Positions 12,883 through 22,722 of a stretch of 64,000 nt of DNA are shown here, in pieces; position 1 is the stretch's first letter, and the number at the start of each line of letters is the position of its first letter. The notes below the pieces were generated by a model, which was not told the DNA's origin, searched no databases, and saw only the letters and a list, made by a program, of their open reading frames with translations. The stretch is from Curvularia sp. ZM96 (taxonomy: Eukaryota > Ascomycota > Dothideomycetes > Pleosporales > Pleosporaceae), in contig JAJGBQ010000001.1 of assembly GCA_022457065.1 (NCBI GenBank), forward strand, positions 7,626,001 through 7,690,000, in the 5' to 3' direction. Made by a program: the position numbers and the translations under genes.

Positions 12883-13693
12883 GTCAAGTGGAGTCCGGCC
12901 CGCGAGCCAGGTTCAAGGTACCTAGGAACGCTATCCCAAGTGCTATTACGGTGTTTTGGACGTGGGACGGAAGACCGTGCCAGCCTTGGCTTTCAGGCCA
13001 TCATCACCACAGCTAGCTTCACGGAGACGGCGGGCTCGAGGCCATGGGCATCGCAGAAGACGGGCCAGTGGCTATGTCGATACGAGAAGGGCGTGAGGCG
13101 TAGGCAGCACTAGCATCAAATCGCCTGGCCATGCTGCATACCTGGCTGGACAGTGTAGCCTCACCTACAAAGGTATGATGACGCATGTGTCCGGTCGCAT
13201 CTGAGTCTTGCTCCCACAGCAAGGGCGTAAGGAGAGGTGAGTCGTATCCGAGTGCTGATGACTGCATATGCAACGCCTGCCCGTGCACGTTGCGACTGTC
13301 TCGTGGATTGCAAAAGCGTCATGATCGACATGGATGGCCATCTCTTGGAGGCACAGTTCGGTGGCGATCACGTGATGACAGGTGCCTGTTTCCCTACTTT
13401 CACCCAACGCACTCTGGCCTCGCAATGGATGCAAGCAACCGTCTGGCGGAGACGATATGCGCCCTTTAGTCCCGACCCGCCTTCCTGTTGCGTTAGTACG
13501 TGTGGGCCCAAAGGGCGGAGGAGTGCATTGCATCAAGCGCTTGTATAGGCAGCCATGCACCATTCCTCTCAAGGAAACCTTCCCCAAATACCCCACTCTT
13601 AGAATATCACGCTTCTGCTCAGCTCATATATCATTGCCGGTTACGCCAACGAGCAGGTTCAGGAGCCAACACCATCTCACCTCAGCAATAGCA
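12883..13693. promoter_or_regulatory. Shared divergent promoter region
   Basis: 811 bases between the diverging Zn2Cys6 gene (minus) and the DUF2828/vWA gene (plus). It must hold both core promoters. The plus-strand frame of the right-hand gene is open upstream of its start to 13382 but the sequence there is not protein-like. No binding site can be assigned with confidence. Confidence 0.45.
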
Positions 13694-16069
13694 ATGGCTT
13701 CCAACGACAGCGCGGTTGAGTCGCAGAAGCACTCCGTCCTGGATTCCTCCTTCCCAGTGTTTCTTCCCGAGGATCCAGCGCTGCGTATGTCAGAAGATGA
13801 GTTCCAGGATCTTCTCAAGGAGCAAATACACAAAGCCGGCCTGAAAGAACCCAAACAGGAGCATGCAAGCACCAGTGGCAGTGATTCAGTCACCGTCGTT
13901 GGAGACGAACCTGTAAGGACCAGCCTGAAGCGGAGAGCTACTTCCAACGCTAATAATTCCCACCCACAGAAAGCTCCATTTGTCGCTGGCTTGGAGAAGC
14001 ATGCAGCTCACTTGCGCACATCCGAGCAGCTTGCTGCCGACAACAAGACCCTCACAGAAAATAGTGATGTCACAAATATCTCAGCAAAGAATCCCATTGT
14101 CGATCTGTTCTACGATCTCAAAGAGACTATGTCTGGCGACGAGCTAAAAACCTTACTTGAAAAGGCCTGGAATGAAGACCCGCTCCTGACATTGAAGATC
14201 ATATTCAATGCGCGCAGCATCCATCTAGGCAAGAGTAGCCGAATCACCATGTACAAAGCCATCGGATGGCTGGCCGAGAACCATCCTGGAACACTTCTGG
14301 CAAACCTGAAGTGGCTGGTCAGACCCGTCATCGCGAAAAAGACCAAGTCGGAGGCGAAAAAAGAGTCTCAAGACGACGCAATCAAAACTCTCGAAGAGGA
14401 TTTCGATATAGTTGACGTTGATGAGCTGGACCCTACTAAGGCTCACGATGTTCGATTTGGTATGTCCCACGGATACTGGAAAGATCTTCTCAATCTCGTC
14501 GTATTTGCCGCAAATGATCAGCTCAAGCTGGACAGCGATCCTAGTTTGCTACTCAATCAGAAGCCTGACACAACGAGAGGATCTAAGAGAAAGCGAGTCT
14601 GGGATCACCAAATTGCAAAAGAGGCTCGGCAGCGCAAGAAAAAGGAGCAGAATGAACGGGTGCAAGACAAGATGAAGAACGACCCTTTCTACCGTGCGCT
14701 ACACATCACTGTTGCAAGGCTGTTTGCAGAACAGCTCAAGACCGACAAGGCCTTGTTAGATTCTGGGAAGACATCAGATCTGAAAAAGCTCTCCCTCGCA
14801 GCCAAGTGGGCACCCACCTTTGGCGAGTTCCACGACAAGCATACGTTTATTCTGTCTTCGATCGCCGAAATCCTGTTCCCAGATCCAGGTATGTACTGCC
14901 CAGACGCCAGTAACCGGGAGCTCTACCTCCGCCATGTCCGTGAGCTTTATCGAATGCAGTATGCGTCGCCTCTACGCAAGGCATTGGGTGTCGTTGAGCG
15001 AGATATAGCCGCGAATACCTTTGAGAACATCAAGTATGAACGGATACCATCACTTGCTATGGACCGTTATAGCAAGCTCTTTATCAAGAAGGATCGCGAG
15101 CGCTTTACAAGCTATATTCAAGACGTCACTTCCGGCACTGCAACCATATCTGGCGCTACCTTGTTACCTTCTACCCTGGTTCACCAAGCCCGCAAGGCTA
15201 ACTCTTCGTATTTCGTCCTCGATGGGAATAAAAACATGAATTTCAAGACAGTTCAGCAGGCTACCGAAGCCAAGGTGCTTGCAGATGTCGTCGATAGTCA
15301 GTGGGAGACGCTTGTCAAGCGCGTCCGTGATGCAGGTACTCTACAGTCTAGCATTGCTGTGTGCGACGTGAGCGGCAGTATGTGTGGGCCAGTCTTCAAA
15401 GATGGTTCCTGCCCGATGGACTCTGCAATCGGTCTCTCACTCCTTATCGCTCAGGTCACAGCACCCCCATTTGGGAATGGTCTCATCACATTCTCAGAGG
15501 TCCCCACGTACATCTCCCTGAATGATGCCAACAAAGGACTCCGCGAACAAGTGAAGTTCATGGAGGCTTGCGACTGGGGAATGAATACAGATTTTGAGGC
15601 TGTCTTCAAAGACGTCATTCTCCCCATGGCCATCGAAAACAAGCTGAAGCCAGAGGATATGGTAAAACAGATCTTTGTGTTCAGTGACATGCAGTTCGAT
15701 CAAGCATATGATGAATCCCAGCGCTGGACATCCTCATACGAGCGTATCAAAGAAGAGTACGCAAAAGCTGGTTACGAGGTGCCGCGCCTGATCTTCTGGA
15801 ACCTTGCCGCGCGCAGCTCGACCAAGCCAACAACAATGGATGACGCCAACACGGCGCTTGTATCTGGTTACTCCCAGGGAATGCTCAAAGCATTCTTGGA
15901 GACGGGCGCTTTTGGCGATGAAGAGGAGGTCGAGGAAGAAGAGATTCAGGTCGAGGGCGAAGACGGCATGACGGAGATTAAGAAGGTGACGAAGAAGATT
16001 GACCCGTTGACGGTGGTCAAGAAAGCTGTGGATCACAAGGCGTACAGCATGCTACAGGTTGTGGACTAG
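13694..16069 (+). CDS. DUF2828 protein with von Willebrand factor A domain
   Basis: Single-exon gene of 791 aa. The middle part (about residues 145-500) matches the DUF2828 family, with KNPIVDLFYDLKET, LLTLKIIFNARSIHLGKSSR and TLLANLKWLVRPVI. This family is found in fungi, plants and some other eukaryotes and its function is unknown. The C-terminal part is a vWA fold: CDVSGSM near residue 557 is an intact MIDAS metal-binding motif (D-x-S-x-S), followed by IFVFSDMQFD. The architecture resembles Ro60/TROVE proteins, where a helical repeat domain precedes a vWA domain, so an RNA-binding role is possible but inferred. A basic patch (GSKRKRVW) near residue 295 could be a nuclear signal. The MASND start is used because upstream in-frame codons lack protein character. 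Confidence 0.88.
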   Translation: MASNDSAVESQKHSVLDSSFPVFLPEDPALRMSEDEFQDLLKEQIHKAGLKEPKQEHASTSGSDSVTVVGDEPVRTSLKRRATSNANNSHPQKAPFVAGLEKHAAHLRTSEQLAADNKTLTENSDVTNISAKNPIVDLFYDLKETMSGDELKTLLEKAWNEDPLLTLKIIFNARSIHLGKSSRITMYKAIGWLAENHPGTLLANLKWLVRPVIAKKTKSEAKKESQDDAIKTLEEDFDIVDVDELDPTKAHDVRFGMSHGYWKDLLNLVVFAANDQLKLDSDPSLLLNQKPDTTRGSKRKRVWDHQIAKEARQRKKKEQNERVQDKMKNDPFYRALHITVARLFAEQLKTDKALLDSGKTSDLKKLSLAAKWAPTFGEFHDKHTFILSSIAEILFPDPGMYCPDASNRELYLRHVRELYRMQYASPLRKALGVVERDIAANTFENIKYERIPSLAMDRYSKLFIKKDRERFTSYIQDVTSGTATISGATLLPSTLVHQARKANSSYFVLDGNKNMNFKTVQQATEAKVLADVVDSQWETLVKRVRDAGTLQSSIAVCDVSGSMCGPVFKDGSCPMDSAIGLSLLIAQVTAPPFGNGLITFSEVPTYISLNDANKGLREQVKFMEACDWGMNTDFEAVFKDVILPMAIENKLKPEDMVKQIFVFSDMQFDQAYDESQRWTSSYERIKEEYAKAGYEVPRLIFWNLAARSSTKPTTMDDANTALVSGYSQGMLKAFLETGAFGDEEEVEEEEIQVEGEDGMTEIKKVTKKIDPLTVVKKAVDHKAYSMLQVVD

Positions 16070-17189
16070 GAGGGTTCAACAGAGTAACGGGAAAAGTATG
16101 GGGTTATGACTTTGCATTATCTGGTGTTACAAAATAGCATTCCATGTCTGTAGTATGCATATTTCCACACTCACAAATGTGTAATAGAAATACCACTCAG
16201 CTCATCATACCACATATCTTTGGCGCTTATGATGTCACAACTCCTGTCATGCGCTCGGGCTTCCATCGCTCACTCTCCTTTACCCTAGAACACGAGGCTT
16301 ACTCAAATGCGTCAACTACTTACCTTTACCAACCCGGCTCTCAACACAACTTTATTCTCGCACCCCGGTCTTATTACCTACTCTGTACACCGGTTCGAAA
16401 CCGAAATGTCAGATTTACCCCTTTTTTGTTTCTGAGTACAGCGGGTTCTTGCATACCCTTGGTTGATTACGTGATAGGGGGATAGTGGAGTTTGAAATGA
16501 CAATATGTGTGATGACTTTGGCGATGGCGATACTAGCTAAAGGATACTTTTGCATGATCGTATGTATCTGTGGTAATACGCTGAGAGCAGATTTGACAGC
16601 TTGTCTGCGTCAAGCCTTACTAGAAAGGTGCTCTAGTGGGAATAGGCGCCAAGGCTAATGATAGCCAGTGCATGACTGATGTTGAGGCGATGGCCTAGTT
16701 TGACATCAATCTATCACAAGGACTAAGCACTTTGATGTTTGGTACGAGTTTTAGTTCAGATTTGTTTATGACTTCTTGTGTAAGACTCGTCAGGTTCGAG
16801 TCAGTAGTTCGGTGTTTGATCAAAGTAGTTACAGGAATGTGTTGCTTCCTCCAGCAAACTGATTTTGACTTCCATTGCGCGATTGAGAAATTATTATGAA
16901 GTCTGAATAACTGATGATCGGATAAATTTTCCATCTGGTAGAAGCCAGAATTCGCAATTGGATCGATTGAACAATGTGGAATGGACAACGTGTTGGTAAC
17001 GTAAGCTGTGTCGCAAACAGCAGTAGCAAGCATCAAATTCGATGGACGTGCCCACGCTCAGTTTGGTACCAGCCCTCGAGTGTTGTAGCCACTGGGAATT
17101 TCCAAAGCGTCTTTTGTGCCACTGACTCTTTTTGTGTTCGAAGAAGCCGTTGTTTCCCCAGCCCCATCTCTTTTTTCGGCCGCCAAGGC
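16070..17189. other. Convergent intergenic region
   Basis: 1.1 kb between the vWA gene and the minus-strand thioredoxin-fold gene. Moderately AT-rich, with no conserved protein, tRNA or repeat recognised. Confidence 0.45.
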
Positions 17190-17588
17190 CTACCAATCAT
17201 CATCGCTATCCTCACCCGCGATGTCTCCTCCCTTTACTCTGTCCACCACCCTCTTCACGCCCTTCTCTACGGTCTCTCCTGGAATCGCAACTCCCTCGTG
17301 CCAAACAACCGGGTCCATAATGCCCTCTGAGAACCACATCAACGTCGGCACAAAAGTGATGTCCAGCTCAACACCCAGCTCTGGAAGCGAATACATGTCG
17401 AAGCAGTAAACGTCTACTACGCCATATTGTCCGTAGCTGGATGGTGGGAGTAGCTTTTGTAGCGCGGCAATAACTTCATTTGAAACGGGATCTTGTGGCC
17501 AGTATGCAAGGAGTACAGTTATACCTGCTGTAGCTTTGATGCAGGCCACATATTCGGCAAGACTCGTAAGTTGCGTGAGTTGCGACAT
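17190..17588 (-). CDS. Thioredoxin-fold protein lacking active-site cysteines
   Basis: 132-aa single-exon protein that has the thioredoxin fold but not its chemistry. The N-terminal SLAEYVACIKATAGITVLLAYW aligns with the beta-alpha-beta start of thioredoxins, but where the W-C-G-P-C motif should be it reads YWPQDPVSN, with no cysteine. The cis-proline loop is kept (ITFVPTLMWF), followed by the usual glycine-containing strand and C-terminal helix (GETVEKGVKRVVDRVK) and an acidic tail. It is therefore predicted to bind or scaffold rather than reduce disulfides. The start at 17588 (MSQLTQL) is preferred over the upstream ATG at 17708 because it gives normal thioredoxin length. Orthologues and partners are unknown to me. 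Confidence 0.7.
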   Translation of the reverse strand: MSQLTQLTSLAEYVACIKATAGITVLLAYWPQDPVSNEVIAALQKLLPPSSYGQYGVVDVYCFDMYSLPELGVELDITFVPTLMWFSEGIMDPVVWHEGVAIPGETVEKGVKRVVDRVKGGDIAGEDSDDDW

Positions 17589-18506
17589 GGTATCGATGGG
17601 TGATGCAAGGGAAAGTGTGAGGAACGGGAAAGATTCTGAGAGGGCGCTAGGGCTGAGTAAGCTCTCTGGCCTGTGATTGGCTGGCCTTGAAACTCCATAT
17701 GTCACCAAAGATTACGGTGTAAGCCAGACCCCTAGTCATCACAAACAAGTCCCGTATCACCGGCGCAATCATAGTGCACAGCGGATCCAGCCGGCAAGAA
17801 AAAGGGAAGGATGCTACGGTGGTCCAACCATTGAGACCAACTATGCACAATGTGATGTTTCCTGACCATCCATTCGCCTGCTCGCTGTACCTTTGCACGG
17901 CTCTGCTGCGCCTCTTGTTCACTGCTGGGTTACTTTCCAATTCCAGATGGCTTATCCGCCATCACCGACACAACAACACCAAGTAATTTGACGACACTGA
18001 AGTCCTATACAATGATTACTAGGACTCTCTGCTGCACACGGAGTAGACCATCTGATCACTAAGTTCGATTTGGGTAGGGTGTGAACTTTGACAGCTCACT
18101 CCCACGTATGTAAAGAACATGGATGAGCCACCTAATGCGTGCTGGGGGTTTGTTTTAGCTCAAAAGTTTACATTCATTCGGGATTGATAGCGGTATCAAA
18201 TCACTGATCGGCTTACTAGTGGACTTTTTGGATCAGAAGATGATGGTTATCTCGGCCTAATAATAAATGATCGCAGTAGGGCTTTCGGCTCCTTTCTCAG
18301 ACGTACGTAGCTATATATGCTTTGGAGAAGGGATGCACGTTAATCTGTTCTCAATACCTTCGATTGGGCATGTTCCTTCACGCTCATACTATTAGAAGCA
18401 ATGCAGGCCCCACAGTGGTGGACGAGAAGGTGAGTTGAACTCCTATTAAGCATTCAATAAGCCCATAATCGGTGTCTTGCTCGCTTCATCTTATTCGAGG
18501 AGTTTG
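17589..18506. promoter_or_regulatory. Divergent promoter region, thioredoxin-fold gene and GT34 gene
   Basis: About 900 bases, AT-rich toward the right. A TATATA site near 18313 lies about 195 bases upstream of the GT34 start. A short possible extra coding exon of the GT34 gene (18401-18429, ending in a GTGAGT donor) lies here and is described with that gene. Confidence 0.45.
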
Positions 18507-19639
18507 ATGCCTGGTTCAACCTTCAATCTCCGCCGCGATTATGTAACAATAACTAAGACCGTCTTTTCACGCAGATTGACAATCGTCGTAACAGCTCTTC
18601 TCATATCGGTTGTTCTCCTCAGCTACCATGACGCCATTCCGATTCAAAAATATCACAACTACATAACCGGTGAAGACATACCAGAAGTGAGACCGAACAA
18701 CGACATCCCGCAGACTGGGTACTTCAAAACCCAGCCAGAATGGAACTGGGAGGTTCCCGACTATGCGGGCAACTTCAAAGGATATTCACGCACGCCACGA
18801 AATCAGGATGTGATCTTTTTAACAGCCAGCGACGGAGGTGGTCACAATAGTGCCATACCCAACGTACTTGAAAGGGCATTAGAGAATAGAGAAGAGTACT
18901 GTGCGAGACACGGCTATATAAACCTCTGGTTGAATACAAGTCGGTATGACATTGGAGATGCACACAGAGTAGGTCGCTAGGATAGTACCCGCAGCTACCA
19001 CGCCTGCTAACGTCTCAGGTATGGTCCAAGATCCCCGCTCTCGCCGAAGCCTTTTACCTCTACCCAAACGCCGAATGGGTGTTCCTTGCCGATACAGACA
19101 TCATCGTGATGAATCCTGAGAAGCCTCTTGTGTCCGAAATTCTCAGTCCCTCCGCGATCCAACAAGGCATCCTGCGCGACGTACCCATTCTGAACGGCAC
19201 ACTCAAGAAAAACCCAACGAACCTCCGTACACCAACCGACTACCGCATCGAAGACATCGACATTCTGATAACTCAAGATCATCAATCCATCAACATGGGA
19301 TCTGCGTTCTTCCGCCGCTCAGCCTTCACGCGCATGGTACTCGAAATGATGACGGACAAGAAATATTTGATGGGAGAAGGACATGTTGGTTACGAACAAG
19401 ACGCACTCAGACATTTGATTTTCGAACACCCCTTGGTGAGACAGCATGTCGGAATCTACCCACAACGCAAGTTCAATTCGTATGTAGAAGGCGGCCCAGA
19501 AATGGGATATCGCGATGGCGACTTGCTCGTACATTTGGCCGGATGTTGGGTCAAACATGTATGCAAAAATTGGTGGGAATCGTTCTGGCCAAGGCGGGGA
19601 AAGCAAGAAGTATGGAAGCCCGAGGAGAAGATTCATTAA
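18507..19639 (+). CDS. GT34-family glycosyltransferase (galactosyl/mannosyltransferase, GMA12/MNN10 type)
   Basis: Golgi type II membrane enzyme that transfers galactose or mannose from a nucleotide sugar onto glycans. Exons 18507-18968 and 19019-19639, with a 50-nt intron (GTAGGT...TCTCAG); 360 aa from this start. A transmembrane anchor lies at about residues 25-45 (RLTIVVTALLISVVLLSYH). The catalytic region holds FLTASDGGGHN, then VFLADTDIIVMNP with the DxD metal/nucleotide-sugar motif near residue 180. NMGSAFFRR and EQDALRHLIFEHP follow, and the protein ends at HLAGCWVKHVCKNWWESFW, all typical of GT34. A short upstream exon at 18401-18429 could splice in frame to either half of a GAGGAG tandem acceptor (18499 or 18502) and lengthen the cytosolic tail. 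Acceptor sugar and linkage cannot be told from sequence. Confidence 0.88.
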
Positions 19640-20060
19640 GCGCTTGCAAGATCTCTCATATGGACTCCTGATCAGAATCAATCTAGTATCCCTTGGACGC
19701 AGCTAACGCTGACTTGAGCGAAAGCTCATTCGATGCTGCTCTAGTCTTTGCGATGACGGTTCTCGCATCCAACCACTTACGACACAATGACAAGCCGGCG
19801 AATTTCTGAGTTACATCGGATGTAACCCGCTGGGACGGGCATGCTGGTACTAAAGAAATTTGCTCAGTACTCAAAAGCAGCTTTGCAGCCGCTCATCCGG
19901 ATTTGCACGGCGTTGGCGGTAGCAAATCACTCTTGTTTAGCATTCAAAACGCAGCATCTTTTTTTTTAAGGCATTCAAGATCTGACCATAGAGTATAGCG
20001 AATGATAGTATATCTTCAAATTCTCTATAAAGTCCAATCTTACTTCAAACCTTTCGTTTT
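19640..20060. other. Convergent intergenic region
   Basis: About 420 bases between the GT34 gene and the minus-strand secreted-protein gene. A run of T near 19960 is the only feature. Nothing else seen. Confidence 0.45.
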
Positions 20061-21077
20061 CTAATTCACCGCCGCTGCCTTCGTCGTCGTAACCGTACTA
20101 ACCACTGTACTTGTCTTCGTAATTCCACTGCTCACTGTCCTTGTCACAGTGGTACTCGCTGGCCCCTTGGTAATAAAGCAAGAGCAAGCAGAGGAAATTC
20201 CGGCCTCGCCCAGCCCAAGAGAGATGTTGATGCCACCAGGAAGACCCAGCGAGATGCCGAGTTGAGGGGAGCGTTTGCGGATGGGAAGCTCAACAGGGCA
20301 AGATGCGTCGTAGAAGGTGTATGGAGATGTGGGATTGAGGTTTGTGTTCTCGGAACTAGGTCGAGAAGAATTAGTATAGTGCTTCGGAGGAAGAAACATG
20401 GAGGAAGAGAAGACGTACGCAGTCACATCGAACAGCATGCAATTGGCCTCCCCGTATCCGAAGCTCTTGCACTTGGAATCAGCCTTGCAGAGCGCGCTGC
20501 AGGCGGCGAAGGTGTTCTTCGTTCCGCTGGATTCAAAGTAGTACGCTGGCGTAACCTTGACGTACCCAGCAAGACCACAGCTAGGTGCGCCAGTCGGTGT
20601 GCTATGGAACTCTTGTTAATCTATGCTCAGTCTAAACTCAAGGATTTCGTGCTTACGGGGAAGGACTAGTTACGAGAGTCGAGGAGGCCAGTGCAGAAGA
20701 TGACGTTATGCGTGTGGACGACGAAGATGGCGTTGGTGTTGGTGTAGGTGTAGGAGTCGGTGTTGGTGTTGGCTTAGGCGTGGCTGAAGGCTGAACTGTT
20801 ACTGTGGTCGTAGTCGTCCTGGTCGTCGTTGTGGAGTATGCATTAGTTACGGTGGATGTAGCCGTTCCAGATTTCAAGATGTTGGAACAGAAGATCAGTG
20901 CTTCCGATGTGTGTCCTTCAAATGCTCCCAGCCCACAGTCATTGACTAGCCACTTGTTAGCCGCTAAGTTTTCATAGAAGGGATGTCCATACCGTCAGGG
21001 TTTCCAAATTGCCTTTTTCCGCGAACAGCAGCTTGTGCTGTCGCAGCAAAAGCTACGGTAAGAAGTGACAGCTTCAT
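20061..21077 (-). CDS. Secreted cysteine-containing protein with Thr-Pro repeat and PAN/apple-like segment
   Basis: Predicted extracellular protein of 283 aa from four exons: 21077-20993, 20945-20657, 20601-20419 and 20355-20061; all introns are GT-AG and in frame. The N-terminus is a clear signal peptide (MKLSLLTVAFAATAQAA). It is followed by a Lys-Arg site (RGKR before QFGN) suited to Kex2 cleavage, then a short cysteine pair (CGLG...FCSN). A Ser/Thr-rich linker with a tandem Thr-Pro run (about residues 80-95) probably carries O-glycans. The third exon holds CGLAGYVKV...CSALCKADSKCKSFGYGEANC, resembling PAN/apple modules of fungal wall proteins. The C-terminus is Thr-rich and has no obvious GPI signal. 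A TATAAATA element lies at about 21177-21184 on the minus strand, 100 bases upstream. Function is unknown; a wall protein or effector-like secreted factor are both possible. Confidence 0.75.
20740..20777. repeat. Short tandem repeat encoding the Thr-Pro run
   Basis: A hexamer-like repeat (GGTGTT/GGTGTA variants on the plus strand) within the secreted-protein gene encodes alternating Thr-Pro. Such coding minisatellites often vary in length between isolates. Confidence 0.8.
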
Positions 21078-21900
21078 TGTTGCAATTGCAAGCTCTTTAC
21101 TGTGAGAGAGAGTCTTTTGAGGATTGCCGAAATCTTGACTCGATGCTGAGCAATGATCTCGGACCTACAAGCTCACTATTTATAAGAAATATGGGAACGC
21201 TTGCCTTTCCGCATCCCGAGTAGTCAAGAACACGGTTTGAGTGTATGCATCACTGTGGATCTAATAACGAATAAATGAAAGGCTTCGCCCGTGCAATTCC
21301 CCAATTTTGGTTACAGTGCCCTGGGCTAGAACACTGTACTACTATTCTTGACAGAGTAGTTAATGAACACGAGGAAATTGGCCGCCACCCGCCGGTAGAT
21401 GTTGTTTGACGCATGTTCATCGCACATAAATTTGCGTGGGTTCCTGCAGCTAGCACTATAGCTGTACCGGTGGAGTGGTCGGGACATATCGTGGCCAATT
21501 AGCCAAACACGAGACATTGGGCAAGAAGGCTGGCAAAAACGTGGAGAAATATGCATATACTAGATAGCGGCCGACGTTGCCGTCGATTGGAACATGATCC
21601 CTACACCTAGTTCCGGCAAAATGCACGTGCAGGTACACTACGGCAAAAACAGCCACGATTTGTTATGAGCAGTACGCAAAGTCGAAACCAGCGCGATCTG
21701 TTTCCCGGCGCTATGTTAGATGCAGAGCGCCTCCCAATCCTACTAGCTGATCTACCCCGGACACGGCCCAGACGCTTCGAAAAGACCCACAATGAAGTCC
21801 CCGTATCCCGGCGCTTAGGCAAATGCATGGCGTGGACAACAAAGAAGGATCTGGTGCCTTTGCGTTGTGCTCAAATCTGCTGCACAGGTGCTCAGAAGAG
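21078..21900. other. Intergenic region between secreted-protein and methyltransferase genes
   Basis: About 820 bases. The first 110 bases hold the TATA-type promoter of the secreted-protein gene. The rest shows no gene or repeat. Confidence 0.4.
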
Positions 21901-22722
21901 TTATTCCCGCCGAATCGAGAACCAAATCATCCTAGTTTGTGCTGAGTGGAATTGGAAATGCTCTTTGCTAAGTTCCGTAAGCTTGGCGTCCACTGTGAAC
22001 TTGATACCGAGTTCCTTTCCTATCTTCTCCCACATCTCCTTGAAACTCTCGACGTTGTGTTGGAACATCGTTCCTGTTGGTGATTTGTTTTCCACGGCCT
22101 CGGTGGCACCAATTTGGGAACCAGTAATCATCGAACCTGGCTTAGGCCGCAGCAATTTGACCACAGCTTTGGAGACTACAAGCTGCGTCTCGTAGCCCCA
22201 TAGATGGAAGAACTTTGCAGCATGGACAATATCGAAACATCCCTCATATTCCGCGAGGGCAGAAGAAGGATCAAAAATGTCTGCAGTGAAAAACTTGCTT
22301 CGAAGCTTATCTCGGTCCTGAAAAAGTTCATATCCCAATTCAATGAAGTCGGGGTGGAGATCGCAGCCGTAAATGTTCTCTGCCGGCGCTCCGCTATACA
22401 CCAGCTCACGTACCGCATGGCCAAAGCAGCACGCCATGTCTAGAAACTTTTCGCCATTGCGCAGACGTTGTACGGTTTCATCGAGCTCGCTGGGAAGGTG
22501 GGTGAAGCAGGGTTCCACAAATCGAAATTGACCGATACATGGATAGGGATAGACCTTCCAGGCTTTATCACGGATTTCTATGACACGATTGAGGACCTCA
22601 TCCTTCGGAATGCCGCTGTAGTTTTCGAGGACTGTGCGGATTGCAGGCGCTACATTTTCCTCCGTTGGGTTGGAATTGTACCAGGCAGGCGTCGTAGCGA
22701 GTCCTTCTTCAACCTGAGACAT
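21901..22722 (-). CDS. SAM-dependent methyltransferase of the fungal meroterpenoid type (trt5/ausD-like)
   Basis: Class I S-adenosylmethionine methyltransferase of 273 aa, single exon. Motif I is FLDMACCFGHAVRELVYSG, which matches the family pattern FLD-x-x-CCFG. It is followed by the acidic ribose-binding strand (IYGCDLHPDFIELGYELF), ADIFDPSS, and FDIVHAAKFFHLWGYETQ. The N-terminal VIEIRDKAWKVYPYPCIG is also characteristic of methyltransferases that act in fungal meroterpenoid pathways such as terretonin and austinol. Family membership is recognised from memory; the substrate is not predictable. The MSQVEEG start is preferred, because an upstream in-frame ATG adds 23 residues without family character. 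A TATATAA-like site lies about 90 bases upstream near 22810. The MFS transporter at 24208-25794 is a plausible pathway partner. Confidence 0.85.
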   Translation of the reverse strand: MSQVEEGLATTPAWYNSNPTEENVAPAIRTVLENYSGIPKDEVLNRVIEIRDKAWKVYPYPCIGQFRFVEPCFTHLPSELDETVQRLRNGEKFLDMACCFGHAVRELVYSGAPAENIYGCDLHPDFIELGYELFQDRDKLRSKFFTADIFDPSSALAEYEGCFDIVHAAKFFHLWGYETQLVVSKAVVKLLRPKPGSMITGSQIGATEAVENKSPTGTMFQHNVESFKEMWEKIGKELGIKFTVDAKLTELSKEHFQFHSAQTRMIWFSIRRE

